DNA of 64,000 nucleotides from Mucilaginibacter sp. (GCA_028288025.1 JAQBOM010000003.1:277540-341539), one strand, 5' to 3'. Shown: positions 23,763 through 33,051, counted from the stretch's first letter. Made by a program: numbers and translations. Notes: generated by a model not told the origin, from the letters alone.

Positions 23763-23877
23763 GATTTCACCGATTTTTGGGATGATTACACCGATTAATT
23801 GACAATCGGCGTAATCAAACTAAAATCGGTGAAATCTTATTAATATCGGTGCAATCATTTTACTAATCGGTGTAATC
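23763..23877. repeat. inverted word-repeat element with perfect 15- and 14-bp arm pairs
   Basis: GATTTCACCGATTTT (23763-23777) is perfectly inverted at 23822-23836. GATTACACCGATTA (23784-23797) is perfectly inverted at 23864-23877. Six related tcggtg(a/t)aatc words fill the gap, five bases from either gene. The same word recurs at 33.1 kb. Confidence 0.85.
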
Positions 23878-23882
23878 CTCTC

Positions 23883-24632
23883 CTACCCAAACCAATCAAA
23901 CAAATCATTTTGCTTCAAGGTGAATTTGTTGGCAGCGTCGATATCTTTTACGATCAACCCCTCTCCCATTAAAATTAACCGGCTGCCGTAATTGTAGGCA
24001 TCTTTTAAATTATGGGTGATGAGGATAGCGGTTAACTGGTAATCCTTAATCAATTTATCGGCAGTACGCATAACCAGGTCTGCGGAGCGCGGGTCGAGCG
24101 CGGCAGTGGGCTCGTCCAGCAACAATATCTTACAGCTATCCATTACGCTCATCAGCAAGGTCAAAGCCTGCCGTTGCCCGCCGGATAAGGTGCCCATTGG
24201 CTGGTCGATCTTATTTTCAAGGCCCATGCCCAGGGTATTGATCTTTTCCTTTACCTGCTTTTTAAAATCATCGTTGATACCAATAGAGAGCCCCTTGGGC
24301 CTGGTACGCATGGCCGCTAATCTGAAATTATCCAGTATGCTCAGATCAGAAGCGGTGCCGCTTACCGGGTTTTGAAAAACGCGGGCTATCCACCGGCTGC
24401 GCCGGTAATCGGGCAGGTCGGTTACATCTTCATCGTCAACAAGAATATTCCCCAAAGTTGGAAACACGCTACCGGCAACCATATCAAGCAAAGTGGTTTT
24501 ACCCGACCCGTTAGCGCCGACAATAACAACAAACTCACCCTGTTTGATCGCCAGGCTCACTCCGTTCACGGCGTTTACCTGGTTAGCCTTGCCGGGATTG
24601 AAGGTTTTGTTGAGGTTTTGCAGGTGTATCAT
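23883..24632 (-). CDS. ABC transporter ATP-binding protein (TrpZ-type)
   Basis: 249 residues. Walker A GANGSGKTTLL near residue 38, Q-loop VFQNP, signature LSGGQRQALTLL near 149, Walker B KILLLDEPTAALDP, and H-loop ILITHN. Third gene of a minus-strand set: substrate-binding lipoprotein, permease, ATPase. It belongs to the TrpXYZ-like family of amino-acid-type ABC importers associated with PF04392 binding proteins. The gap to the permease gene contains an inverted word-repeat element, so expression relative to the permease may be altered. Confidence 0.9.
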   Translation of the reverse strand: MIHLQNLNKTFNPGKANQVNAVNGVSLAIKQGEFVVIVGANGSGKTTLLDMVAGSVFPTLGNILVDDEDVTDLPDYRRSRWIARVFQNPVSGTASDLSILDNFRLAAMRTRPKGLSIGINDDFKKQVKEKINTLGMGLENKIDQPMGTLSGGQRQALTLLMSVMDSCKILLLDEPTAALDPRSADLVMRTADKLIKDYQLTAILITHNLKDAYNYGSRLILMGEGLIVKDIDAANKFTLKQNDLFDWFG

Positions 24633-24638
24633 TTTTTT

Positions 24639-24751
24639 ATTTCGGATTTCGAATGTTCGATTTCGGATTTGTTTTTTCTTACTTGTTTTAGAATAGAGTT
24701 CTGATTAATTGCTTTTTTAAATCCGAAATTGAAAATCCGAAATTCGAAATT
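24639..24751. repeat. inverted word-repeat element inside the ABC operon
   Basis: TCGATTTCGGATTT (24657-24670) matches the reverse complement of 24719-24732 at 13 of 14. Outer copies of the same word lie at 24639-24652 and 24737-24751. It occupies nearly the whole gap between the permease and ATPase genes and overlaps the permease stop. Confidence 0.78.
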
Positions 24752-25616
24752 ACTTCGCTCTAAGCATTATCCTTGGCAAACTAACAATTACTAATACAAA
24801 TGCCGCGGTCATCAGCTTTAACAGGTTAGCATCGACACCTATATCCAGCGTTACAGCTAATACCAATTGAAATATTACCGCGCCGGCCAGCACCAGCATT
24901 AAACTGAGCCACACCGTAGTGATACGAAACCAATTGATTAGCGTTTCCGCTATAATTACCGAGCCAAGCCCAACTATAACTACCCCGATACCCATACTGA
25001 TGTCCGTAAACCCCTGGAACTGGCTTATTAAATACCCACTTACGGCAGTTAAAGCGTTCGCCAGTGCCAGCCCGATAATTTTCATCCGATCGGTGTTAAC
25101 ACCAAGCGATCGGATCATGGACTCACTGTTACCTGTCGCGCGCATAGCGATGCCAAAATCGGTTTTGAGCATGTAGCCTATTATGCCTGTAATAATGATG
25201 ACAAAAATGGCTAATATCCAAAATGTGTTATGATTGGGATCTGCGCTTATTGTAATCACCGAGAATAAAGAGGACACATTAATAAGCGGCAGGTTCGACC
25301 GGCCCATCAGCGATAAATTAACTGAATACAGGGCAGTCATCACCAAAATTCCGGCCAGCAGCGCATTTATTTTCAGTTTCGTGTGGATAATGCCGGTCAG
25401 CGCCCCGGCCAGGCCTCCGGCTAAAATTACGGCCGGTAGAATAATGTACCCCGGCTGGTGATGTGTGAGCAAAATTGCTGTGACCACTCCGCCAAGCGTA
25501 TAGCTGCCGTCCGTAGTGATATCAGGGATGTTAAATATTTTCATGGATATATATATTCCTAGCGCCAGTGCCGAAAAGCAAAGCCCTTGTAAGAGCGCGG
25601 TGAGGTAAAAATCCAT
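24750..25616 (-). CDS. ABC transporter permease (branched-chain/TrpY-type)
   Basis: 288 residues with eight or nine membrane segments; BPD_transp_2-type permease. Family landmarks are MKIFNIPDITTDGSYTLGG near the N-terminus, MRATGNSESMIRSLGVNTDR and GLALANALTAVSGYLISQFQ. The ATG overlaps the stop of the binding-protein gene (TAATG), so the two are translationally coupled. Likely imports an amino acid or similar small solute; tryptophan is known for streptococcal relatives but is not demonstrated here. Confidence 0.88.
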   Translation of the reverse strand: MDFYLTALLQGLCFSALALGIYISMKIFNIPDITTDGSYTLGGVVTAILLTHHQPGYIILPAVILAGGLAGALTGIIHTKLKINALLAGILVMTALYSVNLSLMGRSNLPLINVSSLFSVITISADPNHNTFWILAIFVIIITGIIGYMLKTDFGIAMRATGNSESMIRSLGVNTDRMKIIGLALANALTAVSGYLISQFQGFTDISMGIGVVIVGLGSVIIAETLINWFRITTVWLSLMLVLAGAVIFQLVLAVTLDIGVDANLLKLMTAAFVLVIVSLPRIMLRAK

Positions 25617-26587
25617 TATTTAACCGGTTGAAAATTAAGTGGAACAGTGATATGATATTTTTTTGCCGCTTCAACATTATATACACGCCTCCTCACTTTT
25701 ACCATTTCAGGGTGCAAGCCTGCCGTGCGATGCGTTTTTAAAAATTGCGCTGCCTGCTCGCCGGCCTGGTAGCCCCATTGATAAATATCAGCGCCAAACG
25801 CGGCTACCGCGCCGCGTTGCACCAACCCGGCCTCGCTGGTAAATATGGGCACATTCTTCTGGTTACAGCTTTTTAGTATGGTCTCGAACGATGCGAACAC
25901 GGTATTATCCGGGTTGGCAAAAAATGCATCTATATTTTTACTGAGCAACGACTGGGTAACCAGTTGCGCATCGGCCGAAGAATTTAGCGGTAAAGCTATT
26001 AAAGTAATATTTGACTTATCAGCCAGGCCCTGTATCCTTTTCATGGCATCAACCGATTGCGGTTCCGACTGGTTATAAATCATCCCAATAACCAATTTAC
26101 CGGACAAGGGCTTAATGAATTTGGGGATGTATGAAAATGAGGTGTCGATGTAATTAAAATCTTCAACCGCGCCAAATAAATTGGGTTGGCTTTTGCCTTG
26201 GGCGTCCTGCAGGTTCATTACCTTAACCGTTGGCGAAACCATCATAAAAATGGGAATAGTTTTGGTTTTCTGCGCAGCGGTGATGCTGGATAAAGTAGTG
26301 CAGGTGGCCATCAGGTCAACCTTTTCGGATACAAAGTAATTGACGATCTGCGTCAGTGTGGGAATGCTGCCCTGCGCATTGCGGTATTCTATATTTACGT
26401 TTTTACCCGCTTCGCTAAAACCGTTTTTCTTAAGCGCATCGGTAAACCCGGTTCGGGCCGGCGCGATAGTAGCATCCTCAAAAGCATCTACAAAACCAAC
26501 CACAGGAACGGAACTTTTTGTACCGGAATGACACGAGACGATGATTATCGCTATAAAAAACAGCAATATAAATTTTATCAGCTTCAT
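25616..26587 (-). CDS. ABC transporter substrate-binding lipoprotein (PF04392/TrpX-type)
   Basis: 323 residues. SPII signal MKLIKFILLFFIAIIIVSC with lipobox IIVSC, Cys19. The fold is the two-lobe periplasmic binding type: VPVVGFVDAFEDATIAPART, PIFMMVSPTVKVMNLQDAQG, LSKNIDAFFANPDNTVF, and FTSEAGLVQRGAVAAFGADI (ligand-binding segment). First gene of the transporter set, overlapping the permease by one base. Ligand unknown; amino acid (Trp/Tyr) in studied relatives. Confidence 0.88.
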   Translation of the reverse strand: MKLIKFILLFFIAIIIVSCHSGTKSSVPVVGFVDAFEDATIAPARTGFTDALKKNGFSEAGKNVNIEYRNAQGSIPTLTQIVNYFVSEKVDLMATCTTLSSITAAQKTKTIPIFMMVSPTVKVMNLQDAQGKSQPNLFGAVEDFNYIDTSFSYIPKFIKPLSGKLVIGMIYNQSEPQSVDAMKRIQGLADKSNITLIALPLNSSADAQLVTQSLLSKNIDAFFANPDNTVFASFETILKSCNQKNVPIFTSEAGLVQRGAVAAFGADIYQWGYQAGEQAAQFLKTHRTAGLHPEMVKVRRRVYNVEAAKKYHITVPLNFQPVK

Positions 26588-26666
26588 GGCCTCTAAGGTA
26601 AGTAAAGGAGGTGAAGGGTTAAGGGAATAACAGTGCTTATTTAATATTCGTTAGAGTACGGCTATT

Positions 26667-27326
26667 TTACTTTGTAAGAGATTCAATTCTTTTGATTTCC
26701 GCGGCGAATTTCTTTGCTGTTGTAACGGGAACCGGCTTGTTTGTATCGTCTTCAAAACCTCTGAATTTACCGTAAATAGCTGTGTTTTTCTGTATTGTTA
26801 GAACAGTATCTATTTTTATCCCATCCTTGGTTACTTTATAATATAAAATTGGATTATAGTCGGTAAGTTCATTATGATCGCCCCAAATTTCGCTATATCC
26901 CCAAAAACCAGCATATTCTAAAGTTTTGTTCCCGGCTAAATCGGCCGCCCTTGCAATAAACGTGGGTAACTTACTTTTTTTTACAATTTTGTTATTGCTG
27001 ACCATAATATGCATTAGATAGTTCTTGTTTGGCCTATCATTAACTTCTAACAAAATTTCGTACGAATTGGTATTTAGTTTATTGATTATTGGATAAAGTC
27101 TGTCACCAAATTCATACTCTCTTGTCGTATCAGAAAACACTCGTTTACCAGCATGAAAAACAAAAAGTGTGCTGTACGTAGAAAAATTTCCAAAATCTTC
27201 TCCCTTGCTTAGATGTAAACTAAAATCTGAATTTAGGGCTATGGTCTTTTCCTTTGCGAAATTCTGAGCCCATGATCTTAAACAAAAGAATAAAAGAATT
27301 GCAAAAAGATATATTTTCAATTTCAT
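26667..27326 (-). CDS. secreted protein of unknown function
   Basis: 219 residues. N-terminal signal MKLKIYLFAILLFFCLRSWA with a probable cleavage after SWA-Q. The mature part is mostly beta-like and Tyr/Lys-rich (FSTYSTLFVFHAGKRVFSD, LEYAGFWGYSEIWGDHNELT). No catalytic or repeat motif recognised. It lies alone between the ABC operon and the divergent transaminase gene. Could be a periplasmic or outer-surface protein. Confidence 0.65.
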   Translation of the reverse strand: MKLKIYLFAILLFFCLRSWAQNFAKEKTIALNSDFSLHLSKGEDFGNFSTYSTLFVFHAGKRVFSDTTREYEFGDRLYPIINKLNTNSYEILLEVNDRPNKNYLMHIMVSNNKIVKKSKLPTFIARAADLAGNKTLEYAGFWGYSEIWGDHNELTDYNPILYYKVTKDGIKIDTVLTIQKNTAIYGKFRGFEDDTNKPVPVTTAKKFAAEIKRIESLTK

Positions 27327-27439
27327 CTTACTAAATTAACTAATTAAGACGAAATGTTAACTGAGGTAAAAGAAACCTTTTGCCTTTTCGCTTTCGCCTT
27401 TCACCTCCTCTGAAGCTTTTTCCTTATTTTAGCCCCCGA

Positions 27440-28585
27440 ATGACACCTCTTATCTCAAAATTACCTGCTATAGGGACTAATATCTTTACCGTAATGTCGG
27501 GTTTGGCAACCGAAGTCGGCGCTATTAACCTGTCGCAGGGATTCCCAGATTTTAACACTTCACCGGAGTTGGTTGAACTGGTGCACACTGCCATGAACAA
27601 CGGTCAAAACCAATACGCGCCGATGCCGGGCGTAATGGCTTTGCGCGAGCAGATAGCCCACAAAACCGAAAAACTATATGGGGCCGTTTACAACCCGGAT
27701 ACCGAGATCACCATTACAGCTGGCGGCACACAGGCCATATTTACCGCTATAACGGCCATTATAAACCCAAATGACGAGGTGATCATATTCGAGCCGGCTT
27801 ACGACTGTTACGCTCCTGCCATTAAATTAATGGGGGGTATCGTGAAGTCACTTGAGCTGGAGCCGCCGGATTACCGCATTGCCTGGGATATGGTTAAAAG
27901 GCTGATCAACAGCAAAACCAGGATGATCATCCTGAATTCGCCGCAAAACCCAACGGCGACTATCCTGCATAAGGAAGATATTGACGAATTGTGTGCGATT
28001 GTAAAAAATCAGGACATCTTGATATTGAGCGACGAGGTGTATGAACACCTGGTGTTCGACGGTGAAAAACACCATAGCATGGCTAAATACGCCGAGTTAC
28101 GGAAACGCAGCTTTATTGTATCCTCATTCGGAAAAACGTTACATGCCACGGGCTGGAAACTGGGTTATTGCGTAGCACCGGCTCCATTAATGCAGGAATT
28201 CAGGAAGGTACACCAATTTTTGGTTTTCAGCGTTAATACTCCGTTGCAATATGCCATTGCCGAATATTTGAAGAACGAAGATCATTACTTAAGCCTGCCG
28301 GGATTTTTCCAGCAAAAGCGCGATTATTTCCGCAAAGGGCTTGAACAAACCCGTTTTGAACTATTGCCATGTTATGGCTCATATTTTCAATCGGTAAGCT
28401 TTAAGAATATAACAGACGAGAAGGACGTTGACTTTGCCCTCCGTTTAACAAAAGAGATCGGCGTGGCATCTATACCAACATCGGTGTTTTATACACAAGG
28501 CACCGATCACCAGGTTTTGCGGTTTTGCTTCGCCAAAAAAGAAGAAACGCTTGATAAGGCACTTGAGCGGTTGATAAAGTTGTAG
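27440..28585 (+). CDS. class I/II aminotransferase, methionine/glutamine-type (YbdL-like)
   Basis: 381 residues, fold-type I PLP enzyme. INLSQGFPDFNTSPELVELV near the N-terminus and APMPGVMALREQIA are typical of the YbdL/glutamine transaminase K/kynurenine aminotransferase group; the PLP lysine is in SSFGKTLHATGWKLGY. ATG 27440 is chosen; the frame is open 20 codons further upstream but reads like a repeat (FRFRLSPPLKLFPYF). The next gene is an omega-amidase, the usual partner: transamination of Gln or Met yields an alpha-ketoacid amide that the amidase hydrolyses. Exact preferred amino acid not shown. Confidence 0.88.
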   Translation: MTPLISKLPAIGTNIFTVMSGLATEVGAINLSQGFPDFNTSPELVELVHTAMNNGQNQYAPMPGVMALREQIAHKTEKLYGAVYNPDTEITITAGGTQAIFTAITAIINPNDEVIIFEPAYDCYAPAIKLMGGIVKSLELEPPDYRIAWDMVKRLINSKTRMIILNSPQNPTATILHKEDIDELCAIVKNQDILILSDEVYEHLVFDGEKHHSMAKYAELRKRSFIVSSFGKTLHATGWKLGYCVAPAPLMQEFRKVHQFLVFSVNTPLQYAIAEYLKNEDHYLSLPGFFQQKRDYFRKGLEQTRFELLPCYGSYFQSVSFKNITDEKDVDFALRLTKEIGVASIPTSVFYTQGTDHQVLRFCFAKKEETLDKALERLIKL

Positions 28586-28594
28586 CGGGGAATT

Positions 28595-28756
28595 CATGGT
28601 CGATAGTCCATAGACCATGGAAAATAGATGGTTAATAAAATGCCTTTGATCCGTTATGTATTTCCAATGTATAGGAACATAGAATGAATTAAATTAGATG
28701 CATTTGGATATTTTTTTACAATGGTAACTATGGTCTATTGACCAAGGACTATGGAC
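28595..28756. repeat. inverted word-repeat element (ggtc.ata.gacc family)
   Basis: TCCATAGACCAT (28608-28619) matches the reverse complement of ATGGTCTATTGA at 11 of 12. Further words catggtcgatagtcc on the left and accaaggactatggac on the right. It fills the 183-bp gap between transaminase and amidase genes. The same word family is at 56.2 kb. Confidence 0.7.
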
Positions 28757-28768
28757 TAAAGCCAAACT

Positions 28769-29545
28769 ATGGATAATTTAAAAATTACCGTATTCCAGGG
28801 ATACCTTTTCTGGGAGAACATTGACCGGAACCTGCAGAATATCAGTATTCGGTTATCCGCCCTGCGCGAAAAAACCAACCTTATTATCCTGCCTGAGATG
28901 TTCAGCACCGGATTTACCATGCGCGCGGATGCTTTGGCTGAACCCATGGGCGGCAAAACTATGAAGTGGATGCAAACAACTGCAGCGCTTTATAATAGTG
29001 TGATCACCGGAAGTATTATCATCAAAGAAAATGGCAAATATTATAACCGTTTAATATGGATGCGCCCGGATGGCAACTATGAGCATTATGATAAGCGGCA
29101 CTTATTCGCTTTGGGAAAAGAACACGAGACCTACACCCCCGGAGACAAGAAATTAATTGTGGAACTAAACGGGTGGAACATTTGCCCGATGATATGTTAC
29201 GACCTGCGTTTCCCCGTATGGCAGCGAAACGTTGACTGTGAATACGACCTGCTGCTTATGGTAGCCAACTGGCCCGAGCGGCGGATAGCGCACTGGCGGG
29301 CACTGATACTGGCACGTGCTATCGAAAACCAGGCTTATGTGATTGGCGTGAACCGGGTTGGGCACGATGGCAACGAGGTTTACCATTCCGGCGATTCAAC
29401 CTGCATTGATCCCAACGGGAACACGGTTTATTACAAACGCGATGAAGAGGACATGTACACCTTTCCAATCATTGCAGATGAAGTAAAAAAGACCAGGCGA
29501 GCCCTGCCCTTTTTGAAGGATGCAGATGAGTTCAGGATCGTTTAA
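28769..29545 (+). CDS. carbon-nitrogen hydrolase, omega-amidase type (YafV/Nit2-like)
   Basis: 258 residues of the nitrilase superfamily. The catalytic triad is complete: Glu43 in LPEMFSTGF, Lys109 in HYDKRHLF, Cys143 in PMICYDLRFP. NRVGHDGNEVYHSGDS is typical of YafV-like amidases. Expected reaction: hydrolysis of alpha-ketoglutaramate or alpha-ketosuccinamate to the dicarboxylate and ammonia. It follows a transaminase gene of the matching pathway, with a repeat-filled gap of 183 bp. Confidence 0.9.
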   Translation: MDNLKITVFQGYLFWENIDRNLQNISIRLSALREKTNLIILPEMFSTGFTMRADALAEPMGGKTMKWMQTTAALYNSVITGSIIIKENGKYYNRLIWMRPDGNYEHYDKRHLFALGKEHETYTPGDKKLIVELNGWNICPMICYDLRFPVWQRNVDCEYDLLLMVANWPERRIAHWRALILARAIENQAYVIGVNRVGHDGNEVYHSGDSTCIDPNGNTVYYKRDEEDMYTFPIIADEVKKTRRALPFLKDADEFRIV

Positions 29546-29566
29546 TTAACCGCTGCTGTGCCGGAA

Positions 29567-29953
29567 ATGAAAAAAACACCCACTCTTGTGTTACTAAAAA
29601 CTGCTTCCCGGTTGGTATTACTTATTGGAGCTGCAGTCTCACTTTTTTTGGTTATTCACGCCGGGCATAAAAACGCTTCTGTTATTCTTCCGTTGCTTTT
29701 CGTGATTTGGGTACTTTCCCCTTATATCGGGTTACTGATTACCATCAGGATATCGAAGGTATGGCAGGCTTCTTCCCGTACTATACTTCACTACTTAGTT
29801 ATTTCTTCTACCCTTTGTTGTGTGATAGCCTATAGCGGTATTTTGACGCCCTCCGACGTTAAACCCGCTGCTATCTTCCTGATTACTCCGCTGCTATTAT
29901 GGGTTGCGATAGCGATAACTATACCTGTTTTACGCTCGCATAAAGCAAAATAA
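29567..29953 (+). CDS. four-helix membrane protein, unknown function
   Basis: 128 residues with four predicted membrane segments (LVLLIGAAVSLFLVIHAG, LLFVIWVLSPYIGLLITIRI, YLVISSTLCCVIAYSGIL and LITPLLLWVAIAITIPVL). ATG 29567 is preferred to a GTG three codons earlier. No family recognised. Lies between the amidase and the mannosidase, probably a small gene of its own or of the amidase unit. Confidence 0.65.
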   Translation: MKKTPTLVLLKTASRLVLLIGAAVSLFLVIHAGHKNASVILPLLFVIWVLSPYIGLLITIRISKVWQASSRTILHYLVISSTLCCVIAYSGILTPSDVKPAAIFLITPLLLWVAIAITIPVLRSHKAK

Positions 29954-29997
29954 AATAAATACTTTCACCCAACTTATGTAGTAACTTAATAAACACC

Positions 29998-32900
29998 ATG
30001 AAACCCCTAGTTCGAAGTATATTATTGTTCAGCTTTACCATATTTTTCTCAATATCCTCATTCGGCCAACGAAAAAAAGATTATACCCAGTTCGTCAATC
30101 CATTTATTGGTACAGGCGGGCACGGGCATACATACCCGGGCGCAGTGGCGCCGTTTGGCATGGTGCAGTTAAGTCCGGATACCCGGTTAACGGGCTGGGA
30201 TGGCTGTTCGGGTTATTATTATACTGATACATTGGTTTACGGCTTTTCGCATACCCATTTGAGCGGTACCGGCATTGCCGATTATTGTGATGTGTTGTTT
30301 ATGCCGACTACCGGCGAGCCGCAATTTAAAAACACGGACTATTCGTCCGGGTTTAAAAAGAAAAACGAAACAGCCAGTCCGGGATATTATAAAACGCATT
30401 TGGATAAATACAATATTGATGTGGAGTTGACCGCTACCACCCGTGCAGGCATGCACCACTACACCTTTCCAAAAACGCAGCAAGCCAATATTATTATCGA
30501 CCTGCAGCACCGTGATGAAGTGCTCGACTCGTGGATAGAAGTGGTAAACGACCACGAAATACACGGGTTCCGACGTTCAAAGGGCTGGGCAGGCGACCAA
30601 TCGCTTTACTTCTACGCAAAATTTTCGGTGCCTTTTAAAACCTACGGCATAGCATCCAACGACCAGGTGCAAACCGGGCAAAACAAAGTGCAGGGTAAAA
30701 ACATCAAGCTGTATATCCAGTTTGATAACCCGGGCGATGTAGTTTCCAAAGTTGGCATTTCGTCGGTAAGCGCCGAAGGCGCTTTAAAAAACCTGGACGC
30801 GGAAATGCCTGATTTTGATTTTAAGAGCGTTCAAAAGGGAACCAAAGCGTTTTGGAACGCCGAGCTGTCAAAAATAGAAGTGCAGGGCGGCGGCCCCGAT
30901 GCTTCGGCACAACGTGAGCCGCAGAACATGAACCCGCAAAGCGGGTATAACAGCCAAACCGGTTCGTACCGTCAGCCGCAGCAAAAAAGACAGCCGATCA
31001 TCGATTATGCAAAGATCAAGCAGGTTACTTTTTACACCGCCCTTTACCACACTATGCTGGCACCAAATGTTTACAGCGATGTTGACGGGCAATACCGGGG
31101 GCTGGACCAAAAGGTGCATACCGCAACCGGTTTTAATTATTACACGGTGTTTTCCTTATGGGATACCTACCGCGCCGAGGACCCGCTGCTGAACCTGATC
31201 GACCGTAAGCGGACGCTTGATTTCATCAAATCGTTTTTGGCCATGTATGAGCAGGGCGGCTTACTGCCGATATGGCCGCTAGGGTCAATCGAAACGTTTT
31301 GCATGGTGGGCAACCATTCGATACCGGTTATTGTGGATGCATACGCGAAGGGCATCCGCGATTTTAATGCCGAGGAAGCATTTACCGCTATGAAAGCCGC
31401 TGTAAACCGTAACCAGTTCGGGCTGGATTCGTACCGGAAAAATGGCGTGGTTTTATCAGACGATGAGCCGGAATCGGTATCCAAAACCTTAGAGTATGCC
31501 TTCGACGATTGGAGCATTGCCCAAATGGCAAAAATGCTCAACAAACCGGATGATTATTCGATATTTATACAGCGTGCGCAATATTGGAAAAATAATTTCA
31601 ACAACCAGAACGGATTTATGCAAGCACGCGCAAACGGGGGATGGTTTACACCGTTCGACGCAACTGAGATCAATAACAATTATACGGAAGGCAACTCGTG
31701 GCAGTACTCATTTTTAGCGCCGCAGGATATTGAAAGCCTGGTGAGCCGTATGGGCGGGAAAGCCGGGTTTGAAAGCAAACTGGACGAGTTGTTCACCACT
31801 GATTCAAAACTCAACGGGCGCCAGCAGGCAGATGTTACGGGTTTGATCGGCCAGTACGCACATGGCAATGAGCCCAGTCACCACATGGCTTATTTATACA
31901 ATTTTACTGACGCACCTGATAAAACACAATTTTATATTAACCGGATTTTAAGAGAAGAATACAGCGACAAACCGGATGGCTTATCGGGGAACGAAGACTG
32001 CGGGCAAATGTCGGCCTGGTATGTAATGAGCTCGCTGGGCATTTACAACATCGCACCCGGGCAGCAGCAATTTCAGATCGGCATCCCGCAATTTGATAAG
32101 GCGGTGATCAACCTGGAGAATGGCAAGAAATTCACCATCCTGAACCCGGGCGCAAGTATCAGCCGTGGCGATATTTACCTGCAGGGCATCAACCTCAATA
32201 AAAAGGCTTACAACAAACTTTACCTCGATTATTCATCTGTTGCCGGCGGCGGCGAGTTTGAAGTGTTTACCGGCCGTTTACCCAACCGCCTGTTTATGCA
32301 GGACCTGGAAAAACCGACATCAACCATTACCGACAACCTGATCGTGCCAAACCCATACATCGTCGCCCCGGCGAAAACATTTAAACAGCCTATCAGCATT
32401 GAAATAAAAAATGCGGATGCGGGTGCCAAAATATATTATACGCTTGATGGATCTGCTCCTACCGCAAATTCAACTTTGTATACTTTGCCGATAACCATTT
32501 CGGTCAACACCACCGTTAAGGCCACAGCCGTAGAAAACGGCAAAACCAGCTTTGTTGATGAAGGCACGTTTACTAAGATCCGCGACGATATTAAGCTCAC
32601 CCTGGTAAATAAATATCTCCCTAATTATGCCGACGAAGGCGATAATGCCCTTATAAATGGCATACATGGCAAAGCCAACTGGCGCTTGGGCAACTGGCAG
32701 GGTTTCCGGGCAAACGACCTTATCGCGATAATTGATATGGAGCGGGTAAGACCCATCAAACAGGTAAGCTTGGGTGCATTGCAAGATAGTCGTGCATGGA
32801 TCGTTTTCCCCCAGTATATGCAGGTTTGGGTATCAGACGATGGCAGCAACTATAAACTGGCCGCAACAGTAAATACGAAAGTGGATATAAAAGACCTGAA

Positions 32901-33048
32901 TGTACAAACGCAAGAGTTTGCAGCGCCGATAAATGTGAAAGCAAGGTATATCAAGCTGATAGCCAAACAATACGGTCCGCTGCCGGAATGGCACGAGAGT
33001 AAAGGCAACCAATCATATATTTTTGCGGATGAGATAACGGTGGAATAG
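29998..33048 (+). CDS. GH92 exo-alpha-mannosidase with C-terminal accessory domains
   Basis: 1016 residues. Signal peptide KPLVRSILLFSFTIFFSISS. GH92 N-terminal beta-sandwich begins YTQFVNPFIGTGGHGHTYPG, with GFSHTHLSGTG; the catalytic (alpha/alpha)6 domain carries GNEDCGQMSAWYVMSSLG with the general-acid Glu, and HHMAYLYNFTDAP. A Gln/Pro/Asn-rich insert covers about residues 298-335. After the catalytic part come a beta-hexosaminidase-C-like/Ig-like module (KIYYTLDGSAPTANSTLYT) and an F5/8 discoidin-type domain ending ADEITVE. GH92 enzymes remove alpha-mannose from glycans with calcium. Likely exported; an outer-surface site cannot be settled by sequence. Confidence 0.93.
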   Translation: MKPLVRSILLFSFTIFFSISSFGQRKKDYTQFVNPFIGTGGHGHTYPGAVAPFGMVQLSPDTRLTGWDGCSGYYYTDTLVYGFSHTHLSGTGIADYCDVLFMPTTGEPQFKNTDYSSGFKKKNETASPGYYKTHLDKYNIDVELTATTRAGMHHYTFPKTQQANIIIDLQHRDEVLDSWIEVVNDHEIHGFRRSKGWAGDQSLYFYAKFSVPFKTYGIASNDQVQTGQNKVQGKNIKLYIQFDNPGDVVSKVGISSVSAEGALKNLDAEMPDFDFKSVQKGTKAFWNAELSKIEVQGGGPDASAQREPQNMNPQSGYNSQTGSYRQPQQKRQPIIDYAKIKQVTFYTALYHTMLAPNVYSDVDGQYRGLDQKVHTATGFNYYTVFSLWDTYRAEDPLLNLIDRKRTLDFIKSFLAMYEQGGLLPIWPLGSIETFCMVGNHSIPVIVDAYAKGIRDFNAEEAFTAMKAAVNRNQFGLDSYRKNGVVLSDDEPESVSKTLEYAFDDWSIAQMAKMLNKPDDYSIFIQRAQYWKNNFNNQNGFMQARANGGWFTPFDATEINNNYTEGNSWQYSFLAPQDIESLVSRMGGKAGFESKLDELFTTDSKLNGRQQADVTGLIGQYAHGNEPSHHMAYLYNFTDAPDKTQFYINRILREEYSDKPDGLSGNEDCGQMSAWYVMSSLGIYNIAPGQQQFQIGIPQFDKAVINLENGKKFTILNPGASISRGDIYLQGINLNKKAYNKLYLDYSSVAGGGEFEVFTGRLPNRLFMQDLEKPTSTITDNLIVPNPYIVAPAKTFKQPISIEIKNADAGAKIYYTLDGSAPTANSTLYTLPITISVNTTVKATAVENGKTSFVDEGTFTKIRDDIKLTLVNKYLPNYADEGDNALINGIHGKANWRLGNWQGFRANDLIAIIDMERVRPIKQVSLGALQDSRAWIVFPQYMQVWVSDDGSNYKLAATVNTKVDIKDLNVQTQEFAAPINVKARYIKLIAKQYGPLPEWHESKGNQSYIFADEITVE

Positions 33049-33051
33049 TGA

